Shown here one piece after another: positions 25,199 to 33,023 of a DNA stretch of 64,000 bases (position 1 is the stretch's first letter; the number at the start of each line of letters is the position of its first letter). Made by a program: the position numbers and the translations under genes. The stretch is taken from the NCBI GenBank assembly GCA_964494325.1, contig CAZBTJ010000006.1:1-64000 (forward strand), read 5' to 3'. The stretch is from JAIPFM01 sp964494325. Its GTDB lineage: Bacteria; Planctomycetota; Phycisphaerae; Sedimentisphaerales; Anaerobacaceae. The notes beneath the pieces were generated by a model. That model was not told the origin of the DNA. It saw only the letters and a list, made by a program, of their open reading frames with translations, and did not search any database.

Positions 25199-27949
25199 AT
25201 GACCCAATCGAACGTCAGAATCTGGAACACCAAGTCGACCGAAACATACCCTCTTTGCCTCAAATCAGTATTGTGCTTTGTCCTTATGAATCTGATATTC
25301 ACGCTGATTTTAGACAGTCCTGCGAAAGCACAGGAACCCACAAAGCCTGCGCCTGACAAGGTGTCCGTCTCCTTGCTAATGGTACCTGTTGAGGCCAATG
25401 CCACATCCACTTCGACGGAGGCTAGCGCCGCAATTCCGCGCAAGGAAATCCCTAAACTGACTAAAATGCCAGAAAACACGCAAAATATGATCGACACTCT
25501 GGGACTGGCAGGCAGGCCTTCAATCCCTGTCAATGCCACAAAACTTGTCACCCTGCCCAAGCTCAGCGCCCTGGAAATTGCTGACCTGAGTGACCGACTT
25601 GAGCTACATCTAAGTACCAAATTGGGATACAGCGCTGCACCGCCTGAATTTTCCGACACATTGCCAAGACCTCCCAGAAGTGTCAACGGCATTCGAACGC
25701 TCGCCCGTATTGAGGGCAAGAGAGTTCATATTATGCAATTTGGCATGCAGCGATTTGTCTCTCAGCCACCCCAGTGCTGGGCCTTGGGACTCATAGTCAA
25801 TCAAGACAATACGCTGGCCGAAAACCCCGTCCTGGCGGAAATCGAAGCGACCATTCCCAAAATGATTGCCGCCTTGAATGACATGCGAAAAGGCATGGGA
25901 ATCCGTGACCTGGAGACCAAAATTGTTCAACTCAGCTATGTGGATGCCAAAACTGCTTTGTCCATGCTCCAGGGCATGGGAATCACAACCGTCGAGACCC
26001 CAGAAAAGATTCCTACCAAGGTAGACTTCAATCAACTGCCTTATGTGGTCAAGGTACCGGAACTTCAAAAGGAGGATACCGGATTAATCGGCGGCAAGGG
26101 ATCCAGTGGAACAATGGGACTATCCTTGACCCCGGGTAATGCCTCTGCCCTGTCGGACAATACAGTGGCCAGCCCCATGACACAAATCATGGTGATGTTC
26201 CATCCTGCTCATCCTGAACAATTCAGCAGCGTACGACACATGCTGGACACCTTTATTGATCGTCCGGCCAGACAGATCTTTATCGAAGGCATGGTCCTGG
26301 AAATCAGCGAAAAAGGCCTCAAAGACCTCGGTATCAACTGGGCCCTGCATAGCCCTAACCTGAGTTCTCTCTCCCTTACTGGCGGAACAACCGATCTTAA
26401 AAACGAAACAGCCTATGCAGGCGTGGCCACTAACACCCTGAACATTGGTGTCGATAACACCTCCACATTCCACAATGTAATGAAGGGCACCATGCCCTGG
26501 GATTGGAAGGTCGGTGTTCGCGCTCTAATCCGAAACGGTAAAGCCGAAATTCTCTCACGTCCCAGCATCTTGACACTCAACAATCGCCAGTCCACCATTC
26601 GTGTGGGACGGGACATCCCGATTCTCAGCAGTACTGAGGGGATGAGCAACTACTCCAACAAGCTGGTATTCAAGTTTACATACCTGTCCACCGGTATTCT
26701 ATTGAATATCCGACCTAGAATCAACGAAAACGGCACCGAAGTCAGCATGCTCATCGACACGATTGTCTCTGCAGAAGTTCCGGACGAAGAACTGAAAATC
26801 TACTCATCAGACACTAGCCATGTTTTATTAGCCTCGGCACCAACCATCTCCACGCGTCGTGTGCAGACCTATGGACGTATCCGCAATAACACGCCCTTCA
26901 TCATTGGTGGACTCGTATATCGCGAAAAAACCTCGACAGAGGACAAGATTCCAATTCTGGGCAGCTTGCCTGTGGTGGGCGGTTTGTTCAGGACCAAGAG
27001 AACCGCAATGACCAAGCAGGAAGTAATCATTGTACTCACCCCCTATATTCTCCCTGAAAAGAAACTCATTCCCCGGTCCTTGCCCAAGGACGAAGATCTC
27101 TTTGACAGCTTTGGTCACGAACTCTTCCGGGATTCCTATCGTATTCGTGCTGAAGACGTGTTTGACCTGACATTCCTCCTGGAAAATGCCCGTATCCTCA
27201 CCTACAGGAACAAGGCAAGGCTGGCAGTCACAAAGAATTTCCGTCTCGGTGCCCAGGAACCATTCAAGACCTTTGTGGAAAACAGTATCCCAGGCGAACC
27301 TATCCTGGTAGCTCGTATGATTTACGAAGTGATCAAACGTTTGAGTCTTGATGCAAGCGTTCTCCCTGACCGCATCATTTACCTGGAAAGTCAACAAGAA
27401 GCCGGTGGCTATAACGTCCAGTTCCTCGAAAGATTCTTGGAAAACATCAGTAAAGGCAAGTTCACCGATCTTGGGGACAAAGCAGTGGCCATCACCTTCC
27501 TCGGCGACGCCTCTCATGCAGATAGTAAGCTAAAGACGCAATCCACGCCAGAGGTCAGTTTGGTCGACTGTGCGGATCGAGAAGTCTGGGGCAAGCTCCT
27601 CTGGGAACTCAACCAGCCAACTGAGAACGGTCAACCACGCCACACCGTATTGATTCAAGATGGATCTGATATTGTGCGTTTGCGTCGTGCCATGGCCTTG
27701 AAGAAGATCATCACACTCAATGGCGGCTCTGATCAGATGCTCCTCAAGAATTTCAGTGTCGGAAAAGTCCTACTCATGCCTGAAATGAGAGAAGACCAGA
27801 CCCATCTCATTGATGCTGAAGCTGCGATGTTCTTTTACTACACAGAGCACTACTATGCTGAGTCGCTCAAGGTCATTGAAGAGCAACTTAATAAACTTGA
27901 ACTGGAACTGCAGAAACCTGCCATTAAAATCCTGGTAGAGTCAGAATAA
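25199..27949 (+). CDS. Secretin (GspD/PilQ superfamily) with extra C-terminal domain
   Basis: A 916-aa outer-membrane protein: signal peptide near 20-45 (LCFVLMNLIFTLILDSPAKAQ), periplasmic N-domains (about 200-340, with IVQLSYVDAKTALSMLQGMG), then a secretin core (about 365-625). The core has RQIFIEGMVLEISEKGLKDL, SRPSILTLNNRQSTIRVG, NIRPRINENG, TRRVQTYGRIRNNTPFIIGG and IPILGSLPVVGGLF. About 280 further residues (640-916) match nothing I recognise. No type II secretion or pilus genes flank it, so partners must be elsewhere. GGAAGG lies 13 nt before the ATG. A terminator follows at 28123. Confidence 0.85.
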   Translation: MTQSNVRIWNTKSTETYPLCLKSVLCFVLMNLIFTLILDSPAKAQEPTKPAPDKVSVSLLMVPVEANATSTSTEASAAIPRKEIPKLTKMPENTQNMIDTLGLAGRPSIPVNATKLVTLPKLSALEIADLSDRLELHLSTKLGYSAAPPEFSDTLPRPPRSVNGIRTLARIEGKRVHIMQFGMQRFVSQPPQCWALGLIVNQDNTLAENPVLAEIEATIPKMIAALNDMRKGMGIRDLETKIVQLSYVDAKTALSMLQGMGITTVETPEKIPTKVDFNQLPYVVKVPELQKEDTGLIGGKGSSGTMGLSLTPGNASALSDNTVASPMTQIMVMFHPAHPEQFSSVRHMLDTFIDRPARQIFIEGMVLEISEKGLKDLGINWALHSPNLSSLSLTGGTTDLKNETAYAGVATNTLNIGVDNTSTFHNVMKGTMPWDWKVGVRALIRNGKAEILSRPSILTLNNRQSTIRVGRDIPILSSTEGMSNYSNKLVFKFTYLSTGILLNIRPRINENGTEVSMLIDTIVSAEVPDEELKIYSSDTSHVLLASAPTISTRRVQTYGRIRNNTPFIIGGLVYREKTSTEDKIPILGSLPVVGGLFRTKRTAMTKQEVIIVLTPYILPEKKLIPRSLPKDEDLFDSFGHELFRDSYRIRAEDVFDLTFLLENARILTYRNKARLAVTKNFRLGAQEPFKTFVENSIPGEPILVARMIYEVIKRLSLDASVLPDRIIYLESQQEAGGYNVQFLERFLENISKGKFTDLGDKAVAITFLGDASHADSKLKTQSTPEVSLVDCADREVWGKLLWELNQPTENGQPRHTVLIQDGSDIVRLRRAMALKKIITLNGGSDQMLLKNFSVGKVLLMPEMREDQTHLIDAEAAMFFYYTEHYYAESLKVIEEQLNKLELELQKPAIKILVESE

Positions 27950-27958
27950 AGCCATTAA

Positions 27959-28123
27959 CTAGTGCTTTGTCACACAAGAAATTTAGGATTGATGCGACGC
28001 ACTCAATGGGTAGATACAAGGAAGAAACCGCAGGCCTGCTGTGGCAGGTCGAGAATTTCTGACGCAGTAGATGCCCGTTGACTGCGAGCAGCATCCTAAA
28101 CTTAATTATTGACACAGCACTAG
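27959..28123. mobile_element. MITE-like element with terminal inverted repeats
   Basis: A 165-nt non-coding segment begins CTAGTGCTTTGTCA and ends in the near-complement of that sequence, TGACACAGCACTAG. Further in, TTTAGGAT and its complement ATCCTAAA are also inverted. CTAG at each end could be a 4-nt target duplication. It sits 10 nt past the secretin stop codon and directly against the terminator stem, which suggests insertion between gene and terminator. No transposase gene is in the window. Confidence 0.65.
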
Positions 28124-28165
28124 GCTCCATGGGACACTTTCAAGGTGTCCCATGGAGCCTTTTTT
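28123..28165 (+). terminator. Strong intrinsic terminator after the secretin
   Basis: Perfect 15-bp stem GGCTCCATGGGACAC (28123-28137) and its complement (28145-28159), 7-nt loop, then six Ts (28160-28165). Confidence 0.93.
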
Positions 28166-28216
28166 GTCAGACAACATCCATTGATTCTTCTCCCAAATTC
28201 CCTGTGCGTTCATAAT

Positions 28217-28245
28217 TTGCATTATTGCGCAATCTCGGTTACACT
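28217..28245 (+). promoter_or_regulatory. Predicted promoter of the GH10-esterase gene
   Basis: TTGCAT (28217-28222), 17-nt spacer, TACACT (28240-28245), about 45 nt before ATG 28290, which has an AGGAG SD. Confidence 0.5.
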
Positions 28246-28289
28246 GTCAATCTAGAGTTCTAACCCTTCACCCAGTAACAGGAGTTTAC

Positions 28290-30410
28290 ATGCATGCAAA
28301 AAGACTGACCCTCTGGACCTGTATCTGTGTTTTTCTGGTCGTAGGCCCCCTTTTTGCAGGGGAGCCTGGGTGGAAAACAGATGCCAATGCACGCATAAAT
28401 AACCTCCGCAAACGTATACTCCACATCCAAATTCTTGACAACTCAGGAACCCCCGTCCCGAACACATCTATCGCTCTAAAACAAACACGAAAAAGCTTTC
28501 CCTTCGGCGCAGCCATGAGCAAAGCCGTACTGACCAATGAAAACTACGCCCGTTTCTTCAAAGAGCACTTCAACTGGGCAGTCTTTGAAAACGAATCTAA
28601 ATGGTATAGTACAGAGCGAAAGATGGGTCATGTAAGTTATGCACAAGCTGATGCCATGTTTGACTGGTGCCAGTCCAATGATATACCGGTAAGAGGGCAC
28701 TGTCTTTATTGGGCACCCAAAAAATGGCAACCTAAATGGCTCCCTAAACTTGACTCTGCCAGCATACATCAAGCCGTAAAACAACGTATGAACAGTGCAG
28801 TGCCCCACTTCCGCAACAGATTCGTTCACTGGGACATCAACAACGAAACGCTGCACGGCTCATTCTACAAAGATCACTGCGGTGACAACATTCGCACTTG
28901 GATGTTTAAGCAGGCCCATGTACTGGATCCCAATGCTGTGCTGTTTGTCAATGAATTCAACATCCTATCCGTGGATCAGAGTTTTGAGACTGTCCAGTTG
29001 GACGACTACGTGCAGCATATTCGCCAATTGATAAATCAAGACGCCCCGATTGGAGGCATTGGCGTTCAAGGTCACATCTGGAACGAAGACATCCTGGCAA
29101 CCCCTTATGTCATTAAACAACGACTTGACAAACTCGCCACACTGGGTCTGCCCATTTGGATTACAGAATTTGACGTGGCCCAAACAGATGCCGAGAAAAA
29201 TGCAGACCTCCTGGAACTCGTTTACAGAACTGCGTACAGCCATCCAGCGGTCGAAGGTATTACGATGTGGGCATTCTGGTCAGAAGCCTCCTGGCGAGGT
29301 CCCAATGCCTCTCTGGCCACAAAGGACTGGTCCTTGAATGCAGCCGGTAAACGTTACGAAGCCTTGATGAAAGAGTGGTCAACCCAGGTGTCAGGTGCCA
29401 CGGACGAAAATGGTATATTGACATGTCACGCCTTTCCTGGAGACTACAATGTCACGGTGGTGGCCGGCCAAGCTATGCCAAAAAAAAAGAACTTCACATT
29501 GAACAGAAAACCTGCATCGCAAACCATAGACATCACCGTAACACCATGTCAGCCTGACCAGGTGATCGAGCTGTGGCCCACCAAAATCCCTGGCAATATC
29601 ACATCTGAAAACTTCGAAACTCGCTCGCTGAGAAACCATGAAGTGCGATACAAACGTGTGTGCAAACCTTCATTAGACCTGTATCTCCCCGACAACGTCC
29701 AGGCGCCCACAGGCGCGGTGGTCATCTGCCCGGGAGGCGGATATGGCGGACTGGCCTACAGCCACGAAGGCATCTGGATGGCTCAGGCTTTCAACCAATT
29801 GGGGCTGGCCGCAGCCGTGGTCAAGTATCGCTTGCCTGACGACCGGGTCATGACCGAACGCCACAAACGCCCCCTTCAGGATGCACAGCGTGCCATGCAA
29901 ATTTTGCACACCCATGCCAAGGCATGGAAGATTGATCCTGACCGCATTGGCGTTATGGGCTTTTCAGCCGGCGGTCACCTGGCAGCCTCTGTGTCCACAC
30001 ACTTCAAAGATGTGCTTGTGGACCAAGCCACTCAAGATCAGGTCAAGCCCGACTTTTCACTCTTGATTTATCCGGTCATATCGTTCAATCCAGACATCAT
30101 GCACCAGGGCACTCGCAACAACCTCATCGGGGCGAATGCGTCTGCTAAACAAGTCACGTATTACTCGAACGAAAAACAGGTCAGCAAAGACATGGCGCCC
30201 GTGTGCCTGGTGCACGCCTCCAATGACAGGAGCGTCAAGGTTGAGAACTCACTGGTCTTTTATGAGACTTTGAGACAACATGGTGTCCCGGCAGAGCTCA
30301 CTATCCTTGACGAGGGGGGGCATGGCTTTGGCCTACGTCCGGGCAGCCGCATGAATCGATGGTTCAAATCCGTTGAGAGTTTTCTCATCGGTCACAACAT
30401 AATTAATTAA
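28290..30410 (+). CDS. Xylanase (GH10) fused to an alpha/beta-hydrolase esterase
   Basis: A 706-aa secreted enzyme for plant or algal xylan. After the signal peptide (to about residue 23) and a small beta domain (40-75), the GH10 barrel spans about 75-365, with acid/base Glu186 in WDINNETLHG and nucleophile Glu293 in WITEFDV. A short beta-sandwich linker (about 370-420) leads to an alpha/beta hydrolase (about 455-700): oxyanion GGGY, nucleophile Ser559 in GFSAGG, Asp in HASNDRSV and His in GGHGFG. This is the layout of acetyl-xylan or related carbohydrate esterases. The two activities would cut the xylan backbone and remove acyl groups. RidA follows 14 nt downstream. Confidence 0.92.
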   Translation: MHAKRLTLWTCICVFLVVGPLFAGEPGWKTDANARINNLRKRILHIQILDNSGTPVPNTSIALKQTRKSFPFGAAMSKAVLTNENYARFFKEHFNWAVFENESKWYSTERKMGHVSYAQADAMFDWCQSNDIPVRGHCLYWAPKKWQPKWLPKLDSASIHQAVKQRMNSAVPHFRNRFVHWDINNETLHGSFYKDHCGDNIRTWMFKQAHVLDPNAVLFVNEFNILSVDQSFETVQLDDYVQHIRQLINQDAPIGGIGVQGHIWNEDILATPYVIKQRLDKLATLGLPIWITEFDVAQTDAEKNADLLELVYRTAYSHPAVEGITMWAFWSEASWRGPNASLATKDWSLNAAGKRYEALMKEWSTQVSGATDENGILTCHAFPGDYNVTVVAGQAMPKKKNFTLNRKPASQTIDITVTPCQPDQVIELWPTKIPGNITSENFETRSLRNHEVRYKRVCKPSLDLYLPDNVQAPTGAVVICPGGGYGGLAYSHEGIWMAQAFNQLGLAAAVVKYRLPDDRVMTERHKRPLQDAQRAMQILHTHAKAWKIDPDRIGVMGFSAGGHLAASVSTHFKDVLVDQATQDQVKPDFSLLIYPVISFNPDIMHQGTRNNLIGANASAKQVTYYSNEKQVSKDMAPVCLVHASNDRSVKVENSLVFYETLRQHGVPAELTILDEGGHGFGLRPGSRMNRWFKSVESFLIGHNIIN

Positions 30411-30424
30411 TAAGGAGAAACACT

Positions 30425-30802
30425 ATGAAAGTCATTGAATCACCAGAAGCACCGGAAGCGATTGGTCCGTACAGCCAGGCGATCCGTGCCCACCGCATGG
30501 TCTTTTGCTCAGGGCAACTGGGCTTAAACCCTGAGACAGGGCAACTTGCCGGTCCTGACGTAGCAACACAAACACGTCAAGCGCTGAGCAACCTGGAAGC
30601 CGTTCTAAAAAAATCAGGCCTCACACTGGAACATGTCGCTAAGACCACGGTATACGTAGCAGACATGAACGATTTCCCAGAAATAAATGCCATCTACGCC
30701 GAAGCCTTTGGGGCACACAAACCAGCCAGAGCCACAATCCAGGTCGCCAGACTCCCCTTGGACGGCCTCGTCGAAATTGACGCCATTGCAGTAGGTTGTT
30801 AA
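30425..30802 (+). CDS. ridA: RidA (YjgF/YER057c) family enamine/imine deaminase
   Basis: A 125-aa cytoplasmic protein of standard length. It has the family marks EAIGPYSQAIRA, CSGQLGLNPETGQLAG, VYVADMNDFPEINAIYAEAF and the substrate-binding Arg in KPARATIQV, ending in VEIDAIA. RidA hydrolyses reactive enamines made by PLP enzymes. A good SD (AAGGAG) precedes ATG, and the gene lies 14 nt after the xylanase-esterase gene. The functional link to it is not obvious. Confidence 0.95.
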   Translation: MKVIESPEAPEAIGPYSQAIRAHRMVFCSGQLGLNPETGQLAGPDVATQTRQALSNLEAVLKKSGLTLEHVAKTTVYVADMNDFPEINAIYAEAFGAHKPARATIQVARLPLDGLVEIDAIAVGC

Positions 30803-30814
30803 GGATCTCAACGA

Positions 30815-30849
30815 AGCCGTAACAGTCCATCTACTGGACTGTTGCGGCT
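30815..30849 (+). terminator. Hairpin after ridA, no T-run
   Basis: AGCCGTAACAGTCC pairs with GGACTGTTGCGGCT (14 bp, one G-U) around a 7-nt loop, 12 nt after the ridA stop codon. Lacking a T-run it may act as an mRNA 3' stabiliser or weak terminator. Confidence 0.5.
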
Positions 30850-31065
30850 AGGGCATCATCACAGAAATTTTCTTCCTCCAGCCTCCCCCCCACTGCCATC
30901 ACGAACCATCTTGGCTTTATGTAGGAAACCTTATAGTATAGACAAAGACTTACGCGGTTCTTCATCTTGTTTCACCGGGTATACAATTGCGTTGAGCAAT
31001 CAAAAGCTGTACACTGATTTGTTCGAAGGTGGTAGCTCAATCGTTTAACAATGATAGGAAATCGA

Positions 31066-31206
31066 ATGAGTCAAATATTGGGTAAGGTGGCAGCCATGCC
31101 GTTGAAGGTGCTGTGGCTTGTGATAGCTGTGGTGCCAGGACTTCATGTTTCGGAGTGGTTAATGGCATGGATCTCTCACCCTAACGAAATACCACTCCTA
31201 CCCTGA
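31066..31206 (+). CDS. Possible 46-aa single-helix membrane protein
   Basis: ATG 31066 has AGGA 9 nt upstream and opens a frame of 46 codons: a short polar start, a hydrophobic segment (PLKVLWLVIAVVPGL, about 12-26) and a polar end. It stops 49 nt before the S4-domain gene. I recognise no family, so it is supported only by the SD, the membrane segment and the position. Confidence 0.3.
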   Translation: MSQILGKVAAMPLKVLWLVIAVVPGLHVSEWLMAWISHPNEIPLLP

Positions 31207-31255
31207 AACAGGTTAAGCGAACAAAACAACTCATCAATTGCGAAAAGGATGCCCC

Positions 31256-31507
31256 ATGCCAGGACCCATAGCCCAAATAGCCATTAATTTGGAACCGATC
31301 GACCTGAACAAGCTACTGAAGCTAGACAATATTGTCAGCGGTGGAGGAGAAGCCAAACTCCTTATTTCAGAACGCGGGGTCAAGGTGAACGGAGAAGTGG
31401 AAACACGCAAACGTAAGAAAATCATGGCTGGAGATATTGTCGAATATCTCGACAGAACCATTCAAGTGGTTCTGAAAACACGGCCAGATCAAGGGCCAAC
31501 CCCTTAA
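31256..31507 (+). CDS. S4-domain RNA-binding protein (YbcJ/YaaA-like)
   Basis: An 83-aa cytoplasmic protein that is essentially one S4 domain: IDLNKLLKLDNIVSGGGEAK, LISERGVKVNGEVETRKRKK and AGDIVEYLDRTIQV. Proteins of this size bind structured RNA, often on the ribosome, but their targets are unknown. I use ATG 31256 (MPGPIAQIAI), preceded by AAAAGG, rather than the TTG at 31238. It converges on the PQQ-repeat gene. Confidence 0.88.
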   Translation: MPGPIAQIAINLEPIDLNKLLKLDNIVSGGGEAKLLISERGVKVNGEVETRKRKKIMAGDIVEYLDRTIQVVLKTRPDQGPTP

Positions 31508-31570
31508 GATTCACCGTTCACGGATATAAGAAGGCCTCTTCTGCTAACCGTAAACGGCGAACCTGCTTTG

Positions 31571-32872
31571 TTATCTGGGTTGAGGTTTGAGTGCAATACA
31601 ATACAGGAAACGATTGGATCGCATGTAGATCTTACTACTGCTCACAGCAGGTGATCCATTAAAGTCACTCTCATCCGAAGCAAGGCTGTTGCGAGCCAGT
31701 ATTCTAAATCTGGGTTTGGCTGGCAACACAAAAGCCTCGCCTTTACGCGAGACGGCATAGATTCGCCCTTCTGCTTCTATGACAGAGGCATACACCGCAA
31801 AACGCCCTGCGCCAGGCAGATTCCGTGTGTATTCAAGCTTCCCAGTTTTCATGTTTTGACAGCAGGCTTTTCCGCTGGAATCGACCCAATATAGATGCTC
31901 GCCGACAACCACAGGGGACGGTCCAGAGACCGCATCCTTGCCGGACCAGACCACATGCGTCTTGGTAACATCACCCCGACCACCCAAGCGAATTGCCATC
32001 CCCATGAGAGATCCCGGGCCACCGCCATACGCATACACAACATCATCCACCACCACGGGTGTGCTCAGGGTGCTGTCTTTCATGCTCGTATTCACGGTCC
32101 AGAGTTGCTCACCTGTATCGAGGGCCAGGCCCCAGACTTGCGTGGGTAAAACAAGAATCAGTTCAGTGGCGTTATTGCTCAGATGGGCAACGACTGGTGT
32201 ACCATAGATCAGCCCTGTTTTGGAGAGATCTTTTTCCCACACAGGCTGGCCCGTGATCTTATTCAAGGCAATAAGTTTCTTACTCTCATCCCATGCATTG
32301 ACAATCAACAGATCTTTGTGCAATACAAGACTCGTGGCGGAACCCCATTTCTTTTTATCTGACCCGGTTCCCACATTCGCTTGCCAAAGCACCTTGCCGT
32401 TGAGGTCATAGGCAAATATGCCGTTCTTCCCCAAAAACACATAGAGATGCCGACTATCCGATACCGGGGTACTGCTGGCGTATCCATGTTCTCGTAACAT
32501 GCCTTTGTAGGGTAACTCCGGCTGTACTGCTTTGTAAGATCGCTTCCAGAGCGGTTGACCATTTGATCCCTTGTAACACAACACATGGCGTTCAAGCTGG
32601 TTGGGATCACCAGGATTATCCTTGTCTAAACCATAGCCCGAATAGCAGGTCACATAGACTCGACCTCTGACCACAATGGGACTGGAAGAACCAAACCCAG
32701 GCAAGACCGCTTTCCAGGACAGGTTCTCCGTGTCACTCCAACGCTGTGGCACGTGGGTTTCTGGCGATCGTCCCTGATACGCCCCACCGCGAAATCCGGG
32801 CCAGTCTTTGGCATCAACCAGGTTGGCACACATCACCATCAGAACGAGGATACCCCATGATTTCAAATTCAT
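31571..32872 (-). CDS. Exported PQQ-type beta-propeller protein
   Basis: A 433-aa protein with a signal peptide (MNLKSWGILVLMVMCANLVDA) and a mature start DWPGFRGG, as in many planctomycete propeller proteins. Repeats of the PQQ-like blade are visible: LSWKAVLPGFGSSSPIV, HVLCYKGSNGQPLWKR, IFAYDLNGKVLWQANV, LIALNKITGQPVWEKD and LALDTGEQLWTVNT. No dehydrogenase calcium/PQQ-binding residues are evident, so it is likely a binding or scaffold propeller rather than an enzyme. It stands alone on this strand. Confidence 0.85.
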   Translation of the reverse strand: MNLKSWGILVLMVMCANLVDAKDWPGFRGGAYQGRSPETHVPQRWSDTENLSWKAVLPGFGSSSPIVVRGRVYVTCYSGYGLDKDNPGDPNQLERHVLCYKGSNGQPLWKRSYKAVQPELPYKGMLREHGYASSTPVSDSRHLYVFLGKNGIFAYDLNGKVLWQANVGTGSDKKKWGSATSLVLHKDLLIVNAWDESKKLIALNKITGQPVWEKDLSKTGLIYGTPVVAHLSNNATELILVLPTQVWGLALDTGEQLWTVNTSMKDSTLSTPVVVDDVVYAYGGGPGSLMGMAIRLGGRGDVTKTHVVWSGKDAVSGPSPVVVGEHLYWVDSSGKACCQNMKTGKLEYTRNLPGAGRFAVYASVIEAEGRIYAVSRKGEAFVLPAKPRFRILARNSLASDESDFNGSPAVSSSKIYMRSNRFLYCIALKPQPR

Positions 32873-32960
32873 CTGCTAGACTCCTTTCTATTGAGCATAA
32901 TTCCAGCATTATGGCCGGTTTTGAGATGCTGGTCAAGACATGATGCCCTGAGCATCGCGC

Positions 32961-32989
32961 TTGACGTCAAAAGTGTTTCATCGTATAAC
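32961..32989 (+). promoter_or_regulatory. Predicted promoter of the GH97 gene
   Basis: TTGACG (32961-32966), 17-nt spacer, TATAAC (32984-32989), about 35 nt before ATG 33024, which has TGGAG as its SD. Confidence 0.6.
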
Positions 32990-33023
32990 AGCCCACTACT
33001 ATTGTTAATCTGGAGTTTTTATC

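Noticed and set aside
26828..27517. 229-codon minus-strand frame inside the orphan secretin
   Set aside because: Antisense to conserved secretin sequence; no SD or family features.
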